This document shows positions 1 through 10,349 of a stretch of DNA of 64,000 bases, piece by piece. The stretch comes from Cedecea neteri NBRC 105707 = ATCC 33855 (GTDB lineage Bacteria > Pseudomonadota > Gammaproteobacteria > Enterobacterales > Enterobacteriaceae). The notes below the pieces were generated by a model. That model ran no database searches. It saw only the letters and a list, made by a program, of their open reading frames with translations, and was not told the DNA's origin. Both the position numbers and the translations under genes were made by a program. Within the stretch, counting starts at the first letter, position 1, and each line of letters begins with the position of its first letter. The stretch lies in contig NZ_BCTL01000010.1 of NCBI RefSeq assembly GCF_001571265.1, forward strand, positions 105,478 through 169,477, written 5' to 3'.

Positions 1-51
1 TGGATTCCCAGGAGTGTAACCAAAATACGCCAATTTTGCACCTGGCCCGTC

Positions 52-546
52 TTAACGGGTCTTAATGACCAAACGGTTACTCTGTTTGACCTCTTCCATG
101 ACAACATAAGTACGGGTGTCGTTAACGCCCGGCAGACGCAGCAGGGTCTCACCTAAGAGTTTACGATACGCCGACATATCCGGCACGCGCGTTTTCAACA
201 AGTAGTCGAAATCACCGGATACGAGATGACACTCTTGAATTTCTTCAAGTTTTTGCACTGCGGCGTTAAATTGCTCAAACACATCCGGGGCGCCACGATT
301 CAGAGTAATCTCAACAAATACCAACAGTGAGGCATCCAGATAATGCGGGTTTAACAGCGCCGTATAGCCCTGAATAAAACCCTGACGTTCCAGACGACGG
401 ACGCGCTCAAGGCACGGCGTCGGCGAAAGCCCAACACGCTTTGAAAGCTCAACGTTAGAAATGCGCCCATCCTTTTGCAATTCGTTGAGAATATTGCGAT
501 CGATACGGTCGAGATCTTTGCCCGGGCGCTTCTTGCTATCTACCAT
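52..546 (-). CDS. lrp: Leucine-responsive regulatory protein Lrp
   Basis: Global DNA-binding regulator of amino-acid, pilus and nitrogen genes that responds to leucine. The 164-residue product is nearly identical to E. coli Lrp and has the family's full length. The N-terminal winged helix-turn-helix lies at about residues 12-60 (recognition region SNVELSKRVGLSPTPCLERV), followed by the RAM/AsnC ligand-binding and oligomerisation domain at about residues 70-155. The gene is divergent from trxB across a long leader, as in E. coli, where Lrp represses itself. The start ATG is the conserved MVDSKKRPG start. Confidence 0.98.
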   Translation of the reverse strand: MVDSKKRPGKDLDRIDRNILNELQKDGRISNVELSKRVGLSPTPCLERVRRLERQGFIQGYTALLNPHYLDASLLVFVEITLNRGAPDVFEQFNAAVQKLEEIQECHLVSGDFDYLLKTRVPDMSAYRKLLGETLLRLPGVNDTRTYVVMEEVKQSNRLVIKTR

Positions 547-2007
<1,461 letters not shown>

Positions 2008-2022
2008 TTTAAAGATGTTAAA

Positions 2023-2050
2023 AAAGGCGGCCTTGCAGGTCGCCTTTCTT
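2023..2050 (+). terminator. Hairpin after trxB
   Basis: AAAGGCG (2023-2029) pairs with CGCCTTT (2041-2047), with an inner CC/GG pair, and is followed by a T-rich run. This is a likely intrinsic terminator or attenuator between trxB and cydD. Confidence 0.6.
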
Positions 2051-2120
2051 GTTTCTGCCATGTAACATTGCCTGTCAAAATTGCCTGAGAATTCCTTCTT
2101 CTACCAGCATCTGGCACGCG

Positions 2121-3887
2121 ATGAATAAAACCCGTCAGCAAGAACTTAGCCTCTGGCTAAAGCAGCAAAGTCTTATCTCTCGCCGTTGGCTCGGCTTGTC
2201 ACGTCTGCTCGGTTTGGTCAGTGGTTTACTGATTGTGGCCCAGGCCTGGCTACTGGCCCGCATTCTCCAGCACATGATCATGGAAAATATTCCGCGTGAA
2301 GCATTGCTCATGCCGTTTATTTTGCTGGTTCTGGTATTTGTGCTGCGCGCCTGGGTGGTCTGGCTGAGGGAAAAAGTCGGCTTTCATGCCGGGCTACATA
2401 TTCGTCAGGAAATTCGCCGCCAGGTACTCGACAGATTGCATCAGGCAGGTCCGGCCTGGATTCAGGGCAAACCTGTTGGTAGCTGGGCGACGCTGGTGCT
2501 TGAGCAAATAGAAGACATGCACGACTACTATGCGCGCTACCTGCCCCAGATGTCGCTGGCGGTCATGGTGCCTCTGCTGATTATTATTGCCATTTTCCCG
2601 ATCAACTGGGCTGCCGCACTCATTTTGCTGGGTACCGCGCCACTTATCCCTATTTTCATGGCGCTGGTGGGTATGGGCGCAGCCGATGCAAACCGCCGCA
2701 ATTTCCAGGCACTGGCCAGGCTCAGTGGCCATTTCCTCGATCGCCTTCGTGGGATGGAAACACTCCGTGTATTTAACCGTGGCGCAGCGGAAACCGAAAA
2801 CATTCGTGCCGCTAGTCAGGACTTCCGCCAGCGCACCATGGAAGTACTGCGGATGGCCTTTCTTTCTTCCGGCGTGCTGGAGTTTTTCGCTTCTTTATCT
2901 ATCGCCGTGGTGGCGGTCTATTTCGGCTTCTCTTACCTGGGCGAACTGAATTTCGGCCATTACGGTGCCGGAGTGACGTTATTCGCCGGCTTCCTGGCGC
3001 TCATTCTTGCGCCTGAATTCTTCCAGCCGCTGCGTGATATGGGCACCTTCTATCACGCCAGGGCTCAGGCTGTGGGCGCTGCAGAGACACTGAAGACCTT
3101 CCTCGACGCACCGCTGCAACACCCTGAGCAGGGAACCGTGCAGCTGTCCGGTAACGGGACTTTTACTCTTGAAGCCCGCGAGATGACGATCTTATCAGCT
3201 GAAGGAAAAGTGCTGGCCGGGCCGCTGAATTTCATGCTTCCCGCCGGGCAACGTGTGGCACTGGTGGGCCAAAGCGGTGCGGGCAAAAGCTCCCTGCTGA
3301 ATGTCCTGTCCGGCTTCCTGCCCTATCAGGGGCAGTTGCTGATCAATGGCGTCGAGCTAGCACAGCTTTCGCCTGAGTGGTGGCGCGCGCAGCTTAGCTG
3401 GGTGGGTCAAAATCCCCAACTACCAGCGAGCACCCTGCGTGACAACGTGCTTCTGGGAATGCCAGAAGCGGATGACGCTCGTTTGCAGGCAGCTCTGGAT
3501 AAAGCGTCGGTGACAGAGTTCCTGTCGCAGTTGCCAGAAGGCATTGACACCCCCATCGGCGATCAGTCTACCCGCTTATCCGTGGGTCAGGCACAGCGAG
3601 TGGCCGTTGCCAGAGCGTTGTTGTCCCCTTGCGGGATTTTGCTACTGGATGAGCCTGCGGCGAGCCTGGACGCCCACAGCGAACAACGCGTTATGGAAGC
3701 GCTCACGGAAGCGTCCCACCAACAAACCACGCTGATGGTGACTCACCAACTGGACTACATCAGCAGTTGGGATCAAATTTGGGTGATGCGAAACGGGCTG
3801 ATTGTTCAGCAAGGTAACTTCGAACAGCTTTCCGCTGAAGAAGGTCCCTTTGCTGTATTACTGGCGAGTCGCCAGGAGGAAATTTAA
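2121..3887 (+). CDS. cydD: Heterodimeric thiol ABC exporter subunit CydD
   Basis: Half of the CydDC ABC exporter of the inner membrane. It moves glutathione/cysteine (or, in newer work, handles heme) and is required to assemble cytochrome bd and periplasmic c-type cytochromes. The 588 residues match E. coli CydD. A membrane domain fills about residues 1-320, followed by a nucleotide-binding domain with Walker A GQSGAGKS, signature LSVGQ and Walker B ILLLDEP. The start MNKTRQQ is chosen because it matches the family; an in-frame start 72 bp upstream lacks homology. The stop overlaps the cydC ATG, implying translational coupling. Confidence 0.97.
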   Translation: MNKTRQQELSLWLKQQSLISRRWLGLSRLLGLVSGLLIVAQAWLLARILQHMIMENIPREALLMPFILLVLVFVLRAWVVWLREKVGFHAGLHIRQEIRRQVLDRLHQAGPAWIQGKPVGSWATLVLEQIEDMHDYYARYLPQMSLAVMVPLLIIIAIFPINWAAALILLGTAPLIPIFMALVGMGAADANRRNFQALARLSGHFLDRLRGMETLRVFNRGAAETENIRAASQDFRQRTMEVLRMAFLSSGVLEFFASLSIAVVAVYFGFSYLGELNFGHYGAGVTLFAGFLALILAPEFFQPLRDMGTFYHARAQAVGAAETLKTFLDAPLQHPEQGTVQLSGNGTFTLEAREMTILSAEGKVLAGPLNFMLPAGQRVALVGQSGAGKSSLLNVLSGFLPYQGQLLINGVELAQLSPEWWRAQLSWVGQNPQLPASTLRDNVLLGMPEADDARLQAALDKASVTEFLSQLPEGIDTPIGDQSTRLSVGQAQRVAVARALLSPCGILLLDEPAASLDAHSEQRVMEALTEASHQQTTLMVTHQLDYISSWDQIWVMRNGLIVQQGNFEQLSAEEGPFAVLLASRQEEI

Positions 3888-5608
3888 TGCGCGCATTGCT
3901 GCCTTATCTGGCGCTTTACCGTCGCCATAAGTGGTTACTGTCTTTAGGCGTTGTGCTAGCCATCATCACGCTGCTTGCCAGCATTGGCCTGCTGACACTC
4001 TCAGGCTGGTTCCTTTCTGCCTCTGCCGTGGTGGGCGTTGCCGGGCTCTACAGCTTTAACTACATGCTGCCTGCCGCTGGCGTTCGTGGAGCGGCGATCA
4101 CCCGCACCGCAGGCCGTTATTTCGAGCGTCTGGTTAGCCATGATGCCACCTTCCGCGTGCTGCAGCATTTACGTGTTTCTACCTTCAGCAAGCTGCTGCC
4201 GCTCTCCCCTGCCGGGCTGGCGCGCTTTCGTCAGGGAGAATTGCTAAATCGCGTGGTGGCCGATGTCGATACGCTCGATCACCTTTATTTACGGGTTATT
4301 TCCCCGTTGGTCGGCGCTTTTGTGGTTATCCTGGTGGTCACTTTTGGCCTAAGTTTCCTTGATGTTTCCCTTGCCTTAACGCTTGGTGGAATTTTGCTCG
4401 CGACGCTTATCTTGTTACCTCCGCTGTTCTACCGCGCGGGGCAGCCAACCGGGGAAGCACTAACCGTTCAACGCGGCAACTATCGCCAGCAGCTAACCTC
4501 GTGGCTGCAAAGTCACGCGGAATTAACCATTTTTGGCGCAGCAAACCGCGCGCGTGAGCAGTTAGATGCCACGGAAAACAGCTGGCAGGAAGCGCAACGT
4601 CGTCAGGCTGGATTAACCGCCCTGTCACAAGCCGTTATGCTGCTCATCAGCGGCATTGCTGTCCTGGCCATGCTGTGGATGGCATCAGCCGGCGTCGGTG
4701 AAAGCCAATCTCCCGGCGCGCTAATTGCCCTGTTCGTCTTTTGTGCCCTTGCGGCTTTTGAAGCGATGACCCCGGTTACCGGTGCCTTCCAGCATCTCGG
4801 CCAGGTCATTGCCTCCGCGTTACGCGTGACGCAAATCACCAGCCAGACACCTGAAGTTATTTTTCCTGAAGCAGCACAGCCCGAGCAGCAGCAGGCAACG
4901 CTGAATATTCGCGGTCTGAACTTTACCTATCCTGGCCAGAGTCAGCCGGCACTGAGAAATATTTCATTATCTGTCAGCACAGGGCAACGAATCGCCATCC
5001 TCGGCAAAACCGGCTGCGGTAAATCCACTTTACTGCAATTACTTACGCGCGCCTGGGATGCTCAGCAGGGTGAGATTCAACTCAACGGCATAGCCCTGAG
5101 CGCTTTTGATGAAGTGACTCTGCGTAAAGCGACGAGCGTTGTCCCACAGCGCGTACATCTGTTTAGCGCTACGTTGCGAGACAATCTTTTACTGGCTTCT
5201 CCAGAGGCCAGCGATAAGCAACTCACTACCGCCCTGACGCAGGTAGGACTTGAAAAGCTGCTGGCCGACGACGGACTCAACGGCTGGCTGGGTGAAGGCG
5301 GCCGTCAGCTGTCCGGCGGTGAGCTCCGCCGCCTTGCGATTGCGAGAGCGATATTGCATAACGCCCCTCTCATGCTACTGGACGAACCTACCGAAGGGCT
5401 GGATGCAGAAACCGAGCGTCAAATTCTTGATTTATTAGCCGAAGTCACCAGGAATAAAACCGTGTTAATGGTCACTCACCGTCTGCGTGGTTTGAACGCT
5501 TTTGACAGCATAATTGTGATGGACAACGGGCAAATAATTGAGCAAGGTAATCACGCCGAATTGATGGCGTCCGGCGGACGTTATTATCAATTTCGCCAGC
5601 GCCTGTAG
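3887..5608 (+). CDS. cydC: Heterodimeric thiol ABC exporter subunit CydC
   Basis: Partner of CydD in the inner-membrane exporter needed for cytochrome bd assembly. The 573 residues comprise a six-helix membrane domain (about 1-310) and an ATPase domain with Walker A GKTGCGKS, signature LSGGE and Walker B LMLLDEPT. The ATG overlaps the cydD stop (TAATG), with an AGGAGG ribosome-binding site inside the cydD end. The operon continues towards aat, but an ERIC element follows the stop. Confidence 0.97.
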   Translation: MRALLPYLALYRRHKWLLSLGVVLAIITLLASIGLLTLSGWFLSASAVVGVAGLYSFNYMLPAAGVRGAAITRTAGRYFERLVSHDATFRVLQHLRVSTFSKLLPLSPAGLARFRQGELLNRVVADVDTLDHLYLRVISPLVGAFVVILVVTFGLSFLDVSLALTLGGILLATLILLPPLFYRAGQPTGEALTVQRGNYRQQLTSWLQSHAELTIFGAANRAREQLDATENSWQEAQRRQAGLTALSQAVMLLISGIAVLAMLWMASAGVGESQSPGALIALFVFCALAAFEAMTPVTGAFQHLGQVIASALRVTQITSQTPEVIFPEAAQPEQQQATLNIRGLNFTYPGQSQPALRNISLSVSTGQRIAILGKTGCGKSTLLQLLTRAWDAQQGEIQLNGIALSAFDEVTLRKATSVVPQRVHLFSATLRDNLLLASPEASDKQLTTALTQVGLEKLLADDGLNGWLGEGGRQLSGGELRRLAIARAILHNAPLMLLDEPTEGLDAETERQILDLLAEVTRNKTVLMVTHRLRGLNAFDSIIVMDNGQIIEQGNHAELMASGGRYYQFRQRL

Positions 5609-5627
5609 GCGTTCCTGATAAACTATG

Positions 5628-5754
5628 TATAACCTTAAATAATTCGAGTTGCAGGCAGGCGACAAGACCGTAACTCCCCGGGAGCATAGCTAACTATGTG
5701 ACTGGGGTGCGCGGTTGCAGTCAACACACCTGCAGCTTGAAGTATGGCGGGTTT
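5628..5754. repeat. ERIC (enterobacterial repetitive intergenic consensus) element
   Basis: About 127 bp, the standard ERIC length. The core at about 5682-5713 reads ACTCCCCGGGAGCATAG, then CTATGTGACTGGGGTG, matching the imperfect palindrome behind the classical ERIC1R/ERIC2 primers. The outer arms AATTCGAGTTGCAG (about 5640) and CTGCAGCTTGAAGTAT (about 5730) are also characteristic and mutually inverted. It sits between cydC and aat, 43 bp before the aat start, so it would be transcribed as RNA structure if the two genes share a message. Confidence 0.92.
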
Positions 5755-5796
5755 ATCAATTTATTATTGCTCTATCGCTCTGGAGTGTTGGACGTA

Positions 5797-6492
5797 ATGC
5801 GCCTGGTGCAGCTTTCTCGTGACTCGATTGCCTTTCCTTCGCCGGAAGGGGCGTTGCGTGAACCTAATGGGTTACTGGCGCTTGGCGGTGACCTTGGCCC
5901 CGCTCGTCTGCTGATGGCCTATCAGCGAGGTATCTTTCCGTGGTTTTCTCCCGGCGACCCTATTTTGTGGTGGTCGCCAGATCCCCGCGCCATTCTTTAC
6001 CCGGAGCAGTTTCACCTCAGCCGCAGCATGAAGCGCTTTCATCGCTCTTCGCCTTATACCGTCACGCTCAACCACGCTTTTGAGCGCGTACTCTACGGCT
6101 GCGCGGGCGACCGAAATGAAGGGACATGGATAACCGCAGAAATTGTGGAAGCCTATTTACGCCTGCATGAGTTAGGCCACGCCCATTCCATTGAAGTGTG
6201 GGAAGGAGAAGAGCTGGTAGGCGGCATGTACGGCGTGGCGCAGGGAGCATTATTTTGCGGCGAATCCATGTTCAGCCGACGGGTGAATGCATCCAAAACG
6301 GCACTGCTGGTTTTCTGTCAGCACTTTATTCGTCACGGCGGCAAATTGATCGACTGCCAGGTATTAAATGAGCACACGGCTTCACTGGGCGTGATTGAAA
6401 TTCCCCGTCGGGAGTATCTGCAGGCATTAGCGGAACTTCGTCCCCAGCACTTAGGCTCTCACTGCTGGGTTCCGCAGACGCTGGAGCAATAA
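5797..6492 (+). CDS. aat: Leucyl/phenylalanyl-tRNA--protein transferase
   Basis: Adds Leu or Phe to proteins with N-terminal Arg or Lys, creating N-degrons that ClpS delivers to ClpAP, both encoded just downstream. The 231-residue product carries the family core [38 protein letters not shown] and [19 protein letters not shown]. The start [10 protein letters not shown] is preferred because it matches E. coli and has a TGGAG ribosome-binding site. An in-frame extension back to 5698 runs into the ERIC element and is not homologous. Confidence 0.97.
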   Translation: MRLVQLSRDSIAFPSPEGALREPNGLLALGGDLGPARLLMAYQRGIFPWFSPGDPILWWSPDPRAILYPEQFHLSRSMKRFHRSSPYTVTLNHAFERVLYGCAGDRNEGTWITAEIVEAYLRLHELGHAHSIEVWEGEELVGGMYGVAQGALFCGESMFSRRVNASKTALLVFCQHFIRHGGKLIDCQVLNEHTASLGVIEIPRREYLQALAELRPQHLGSHCWVPQTLEQ

Positions 6493-6519
6493 TGTTTAAC
6501 AACACATTTTATGTGAGGG

Positions 6520-6528
6520 TGTTATAAT
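6520..6528 (+). promoter_or_regulatory. Extended -10 promoter upstream of infA
   Basis: TGTTATAAT is a perfect extended -10 element (TGn plus TATAAT at 6523-6528) just after the aat stop. No good -35 lies at the ideal distance, which fits extended -10 promoters. It probably drives infA from about 250 bp upstream. Confidence 0.55.
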
Positions 6529-6776
6529 TAGCGCCGCTAAGTGGCTTTTGCCTGCTACCCCGCCATCGTTTGGGATTTATTGTTTAAGGGAATACCCTCT
6601 CATTTATCTCTTTGCGTTCTTCATCGCAGACGTTGCTATGCGCAAGCTGTGACGCGGCGGGTAATAAGCAAAATGCACTTTCATTGGTGATTTCACCAAC
6701 AATTCTTTACATGATAAGCGAACTTCGGCATTATCTTGCCGGTTCAAACTACGGTAGTGATACCCCAGAGGATTAG

Positions 6777-6995
<219 letters not shown>

Positions 6996-7049
6996 TAGTT
7001 TTTATTCCGCGGCCTGAGATGGGCGGCGTTGAGAGTAAGTTGTAATAGA

Positions 7050-7076
7050 AAGGCCGGGCAATGCCCGGCCTTTTTT
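7050..7076. terminator. Bidirectional terminator between infA and clpA
   Basis: AAAGGCCGGGC, a short loop, GCCCGGCC and TTTTTT form a strong GC stem with A and T tails on its two sides, serving the convergent infA and clpA. E. coli carries serW tRNA in this gap; here the gap is only 98 bp and holds no tRNA. Confidence 0.85.
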
Positions 7077-7093
7077 ATGCTCGAATCACGGTG

Positions 7094-9367
7094 CTAGTGC
7101 GCCGCTTCCGGCTTGTGTTTCTGGGCACTCACGAAGCTGTAGGTCAGCTGCTGCTGGTCTTTATCCAGCGCAACGGTAACCTGCCCACCGTCAACAAGAC
7201 TGCCAAACAACAGTTCGTTAGCCAGCGGTTTTTTCAGGCTGTCCTGGATGACGCGCGCCATTGGGCGAGCCCCCATCGCACGGTCATAGCCCTTCTCTGC
7301 CAGCCAGTCACGCGCTTCCTGACTCACTTCCAGTGAAACGCCTTTCTGATCCAACTGAACCTGAAGCTCGACGATAAATTTATCCACCACCTGATGAATC
7401 ACCTCGGTAGAAAGGTGGTTGAACCAAATGATGTTGTCGAGACGGTTACGGAACTCCGGCGTGAAGATCTTTTTGATCTCTTCCATCGCGTCGGTGCTGT
7501 TGTCCTGGCGGATAAGCCCGATAGATTTACGTTCGGTTTCCCGTACCCCGGCGTTAGTCGTCATTACCAGAATCACGTTGCGGAAGTCCGCCTTACGCCC
7601 GTTGTTGTCGGTCAGCGTCCCGTTGTCCATCACCTGCAGCAGCAGGTTAAAGACATCCGGGTGTGCTTTCTCGATTTCATCGAGCAGCAGAACCGCGTGC
7701 GGATGCTTAATGACCGCGTCCGTTAACAGGCCACCCTGATCGAAGCCGACATAGCCTGGAGGTGCACCAATCAGACGGCTCACGGTATGGCGTTCCATGT
7801 ACTCGGACATATCAAAACGCAGCAGCTCAATGCCCAGAGACTTCGCCAGCTGCACGGTGACTTCTGTCTTACCGACCCCGGTAGGCCCGGCAAACAGGAA
7901 CGAACCGACAGGCTTATGATCCTGCCCCAGGCCGGCGCGGCTCATCTTGATAGCTTCGGTTAACGCTTCGATTGCTTTATCCTGGCCAAACACCAGCATT
8001 TTCAGGCGATCGCCCAGGCTTTTCAGCGTATCGCGATCGCTCGCGGAAACGCTTTTTTCCGGGATACGCGCAATGCGAGCTACCACGGTTTCGATGTCCG
8101 CGACGTTGACGGTTTTCTTCCGCTTGCTGACCGGCATCAGGCGGCTACGCGCGCCCGCCTCATCAATGACGTCAATAGCCTTATCCGGCAGATGCCTGTC
8201 ATTGATATATTTCACCGCCAGTTCAACCGCAGCCCGAACTGCCTTCGCGGTATAACGAACGTCGTGATGCGCTTCGTATTTCGGCTTCAGGCCATTGATT
8301 ATCTGCACCGTTTCTTCAACGCTAGGCTCAGTAATATCAATCTTCTGGAAGCGACGCGCCAGAGCACGATCTTTTTCGAAGATGTTGCTGAACTCCTGAT
8401 AGGTCGTCGAACCAATCACCCGAATTTTACCGCCGGAAAGCAGCGGCTTAATCAGGTTAGCAGCATCGACCTGGCCGCCGGAAGCCGCACCAGCGCCAAT
8501 GATGGTGTGGATTTCATCGATAAACAGGATGCTATTTTGATCCTGCTCGAGCTGTTTCAGCAGCGCTTTAAAACGTTTTTCGAAATCACCGCGGTATTTG
8601 GTACCCGCCAACAGAGAACCGATATCCAGCGAGTAGATAGTGCAGTCGGCCATCACTTCCGGCACGTCACCCTGCACAATTCTCCAGGCCAGCCCTTCGG
8701 CAATAGCCGTTTTACCCACGCCTGACTCACCGACCAGCAGCGGATTATTTTTACGACGGCGGCAGAGAACCTGGATAGCGCGCTCCAGCTCTTTATCACG
8801 GCCAATCAGCGGATCGATCCCGCCAACGCGTGCAAGCTGATTAAGATTGGTGGTGAAGTTTTCCATACGTTCCTCCCCGCCTGCTTGCTCTTCGTTGACC
8901 GGGTTTTCGGAGCCCGATGACTGATTTGGTTCGTCTTTACGCGTGCCATGAGAGATAAAGTTCACCACGTCGAGACGGCTTACTTCATGTTTGCGCAGCA
9001 GATAAGCCGCCTGGGATTCCTGCTCGCTGAAAATGGCGACCAGCACGTTGGCGCCTGTCACTTCACTGCGCCCGGAGGACTGAACGTGGAAGACCGCTCG
9101 CTGCAGCACACGCTGGAAGCTGAGCGTCGGCTGTGTGTCGCGCTCTTCAACGTTTGGTGGCAGGACCGGCGTAGTTTGTTCGATGAAGGCTTCGAGTTCC
9201 TGTCGCAGCGCCACCATGTCCACAGAACACGCTTCCAGCGCTTCGCGGGCAGATGGGTTACTGAGCAATGCCAGTAACAAATGCTCGACGGTCATAAACT
9301 CATGTCGGTGCTCGCGCGCTCTGGCGAAAGCCATGTTTAAACTGAGTTCCAGTTCTTGATTGAGCAT
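7094..9367 (-). CDS. clpA: ATP-dependent Clp protease ATP-binding subunit ClpA
   Basis: AAA+ unfoldase that feeds substrates to ClpP. The 757 residues contain an N domain (about 1-140, the ClpS docking site), D1 with Walker A GESGVGKT and the LFIDEIHT Walker B, and D2 with GPTGVGKT and [11 protein letters not shown]. The ClpP-binding loop segment RKSIGLI follows. The start MLNQELEL is chosen because GGGGAGG lies 5 nt upstream; a GTG two codons earlier is less likely. It is downstream of and co-oriented with clpS. The C-terminal residues KPEAAH resemble the E. coli tail that promotes ClpA autodegradation. Confidence 0.98.
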   Translation of the reverse strand: MLNQELELSLNMAFARAREHRHEFMTVEHLLLALLSNPSAREALEACSVDMVALRQELEAFIEQTTPVLPPNVEERDTQPTLSFQRVLQRAVFHVQSSGRSEVTGANVLVAIFSEQESQAAYLLRKHEVSRLDVVNFISHGTRKDEPNQSSGSENPVNEEQAGGEERMENFTTNLNQLARVGGIDPLIGRDKELERAIQVLCRRRKNNPLLVGESGVGKTAIAEGLAWRIVQGDVPEVMADCTIYSLDIGSLLAGTKYRGDFEKRFKALLKQLEQDQNSILFIDEIHTIIGAGAASGGQVDAANLIKPLLSGGKIRVIGSTTYQEFSNIFEKDRALARRFQKIDITEPSVEETVQIINGLKPKYEAHHDVRYTAKAVRAAVELAVKYINDRHLPDKAIDVIDEAGARSRLMPVSKRKKTVNVADIETVVARIARIPEKSVSASDRDTLKSLGDRLKMLVFGQDKAIEALTEAIKMSRAGLGQDHKPVGSFLFAGPTGVGKTEVTVQLAKSLGIELLRFDMSEYMERHTVSRLIGAPPGYVGFDQGGLLTDAVIKHPHAVLLLDEIEKAHPDVFNLLLQVMDNGTLTDNNGRKADFRNVILVMTTNAGVRETERKSIGLIRQDNSTDAMEEIKKIFTPEFRNRLDNIIWFNHLSTEVIHQVVDKFIVELQVQLDQKGVSLEVSQEARDWLAEKGYDRAMGARPMARVIQDSLKKPLANELLFGSLVDGGQVTVALDKDQQQLTYSFVSAQKHKPEAAH

Positions 9368-9394
9368 AGGCACCTCCCCAAATTATCGGCCTTG

Positions 9395-9715
9395 TCAGGC
9401 TTTTTCTAGCGTACACAGCAACGGGTACTCGTTCTCCCTTGCATACTGGTTCACTAACGCCACTTTGGTTTCCGCTACTTCTGCAGTAAAGATGCCACAG
9501 ATAGCTTTACCCTGATAGTGAACCGTGAGCATCAACTGCGTGGCACGTTCAACATCATAAGAAAAGAACTTTTGCAGTACGTCAATAACAAATTCCATTG
9601 GCGTGTAGTCATCGTTCATCAGTATAACTTTATACATGGAAGGCGGTTTTAGCGTTTCGCGCAGTTTATCCGCCGCCATTTGGTCAAAGTCCAACCAGTC
9701 GTTCGTCTTACCCAT
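9395..9715 (-). CDS. clpS: ClpS adaptor of the N-end rule pathway
   Basis: 106-residue adaptor that binds N-degron residues and docks on the ClpA N domain. The substrate-pocket residues known from E. coli are present: Asn34 and Asp35 in MNDDYTP, and His66 in VHYQGKA. The flexible N-terminal extension (about residues 1-25) is intact. It lies 27 bp upstream of clpA on the same strand, and aat, which makes its substrates, is encoded close by. Confidence 0.98.
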   Translation of the reverse strand: MGKTNDWLDFDQMAADKLRETLKPPSMYKVILMNDDYTPMEFVIDVLQKFFSYDVERATQLMLTVHYQGKAICGIFTAEVAETKVALVNQYARENEYPLLCTLEKA

Positions 9716-10038
9716 TGCGATTTTTCATCGTTTGTTGAAGCCCAACACACTGTCAGGCAAGGCCTTATATTGAGTGTAATACGCTTTTCGCAAACGTATT
9801 ACAACGTATTCGATTCTGCGGCTTTTTCCTTAAAGCGAACTACATCACATTAATAGCAATAGCGTTAACTGCTTCAAATTTTTGACTCATTGTTGCCCCG
9901 CCAGCCCCGCCAGACGCTTGACGCAGTGTATAAAATATCTACATTGTAGCGGGGTGAGTTGGCGAGGTTTTGAACAGCCCGCCCTTACCCACCGGTTGAT
10001 TCCATCTCACTATTAAGAGTTACGAAGGATGTCGAAGC
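9716..10038. promoter_or_regulatory. Divergent clpS-cspD control region
   Basis: 323 bp without a gene. GTAATACG (9776-9783) and CGTATTAC (9795-9802) form a perfect 8-bp inverted repeat across 11 nt, about 60 bp upstream of clpS. It could be an operator or a leader hairpin. The AT-rich remainder must contain the clpS and cspD promoters. Confidence 0.5.
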
Positions 10039-10260
10039 ATGGAGACGGGTACTGTTAAATGGTTCAATAACGCCAAAGGGTTCGGTTTCATTTGCCCGGA
10101 AGGCGGCGGCGAAGATATCTTCGCCCACTACTCCACCATTCAAATGGACGGATACAGAACGCTAAAAGCCGGGCAACTTGTCCGGTTTGATGTACATCAG
10201 GGACCTAAAGGCAACCATGCCAGCCTGATCGTTCCCCATGAAGCGGAAGCGGTCGCCTAG
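10039..10260 (+). CDS. cspD: Cold-shock-like protein CspD
   Basis: 73-residue cold-shock domain protein; in E. coli it inhibits DNA replication in stationary phase rather than acting in cold shock. RNP1-type GFGFICPEGG and RNP2-type DIFAHYS motifs are visible. The tail GPKGNHASLIVPHEAEAVA distinguishes it from CspA. It sits divergently from clpS as in E. coli. CspD is a known Lon substrate. Confidence 0.96.
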   Translation: METGTVKWFNNAKGFGFICPEGGGEDIFAHYSTIQMDGYRTLKAGQLVRFDVHQGPKGNHASLIVPHEAEAVA

Positions 10261-10291
10261 TTCCATTGTTAATTGTGTACATCCCGCAAAT

Positions 10292-10322
10292 AAAATGCCA
10301 GCCCATAAGGCTGGCATTTTTA
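10292..10322. terminator. Bidirectional terminator between cspD and macB
   Basis: AAAATGCCAGCC (10292-10303), a 5-nt loop and GGCTGGCATTTT (10309-10320) make a perfect 12-bp stem with A and T ends. It serves both convergent genes. Confidence 0.88.
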
Positions 10323-10349
10323 TGGCCAACGGCTGGGATTACTTACTCA

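Noticed and set aside
5698-5796. N-terminal extension of Aat
   Set aside because: The extra 33 codons lie mostly in the ERIC element and are absent from the family; the later ATG has a ribosome-binding site.
6996-7093. tRNA gene expected from E. coli synteny (serW)
   Set aside because: The gap is too short to add a tRNA to the terminator, and no cloverleaf, TTCGAATCC arm or CCA end is present.
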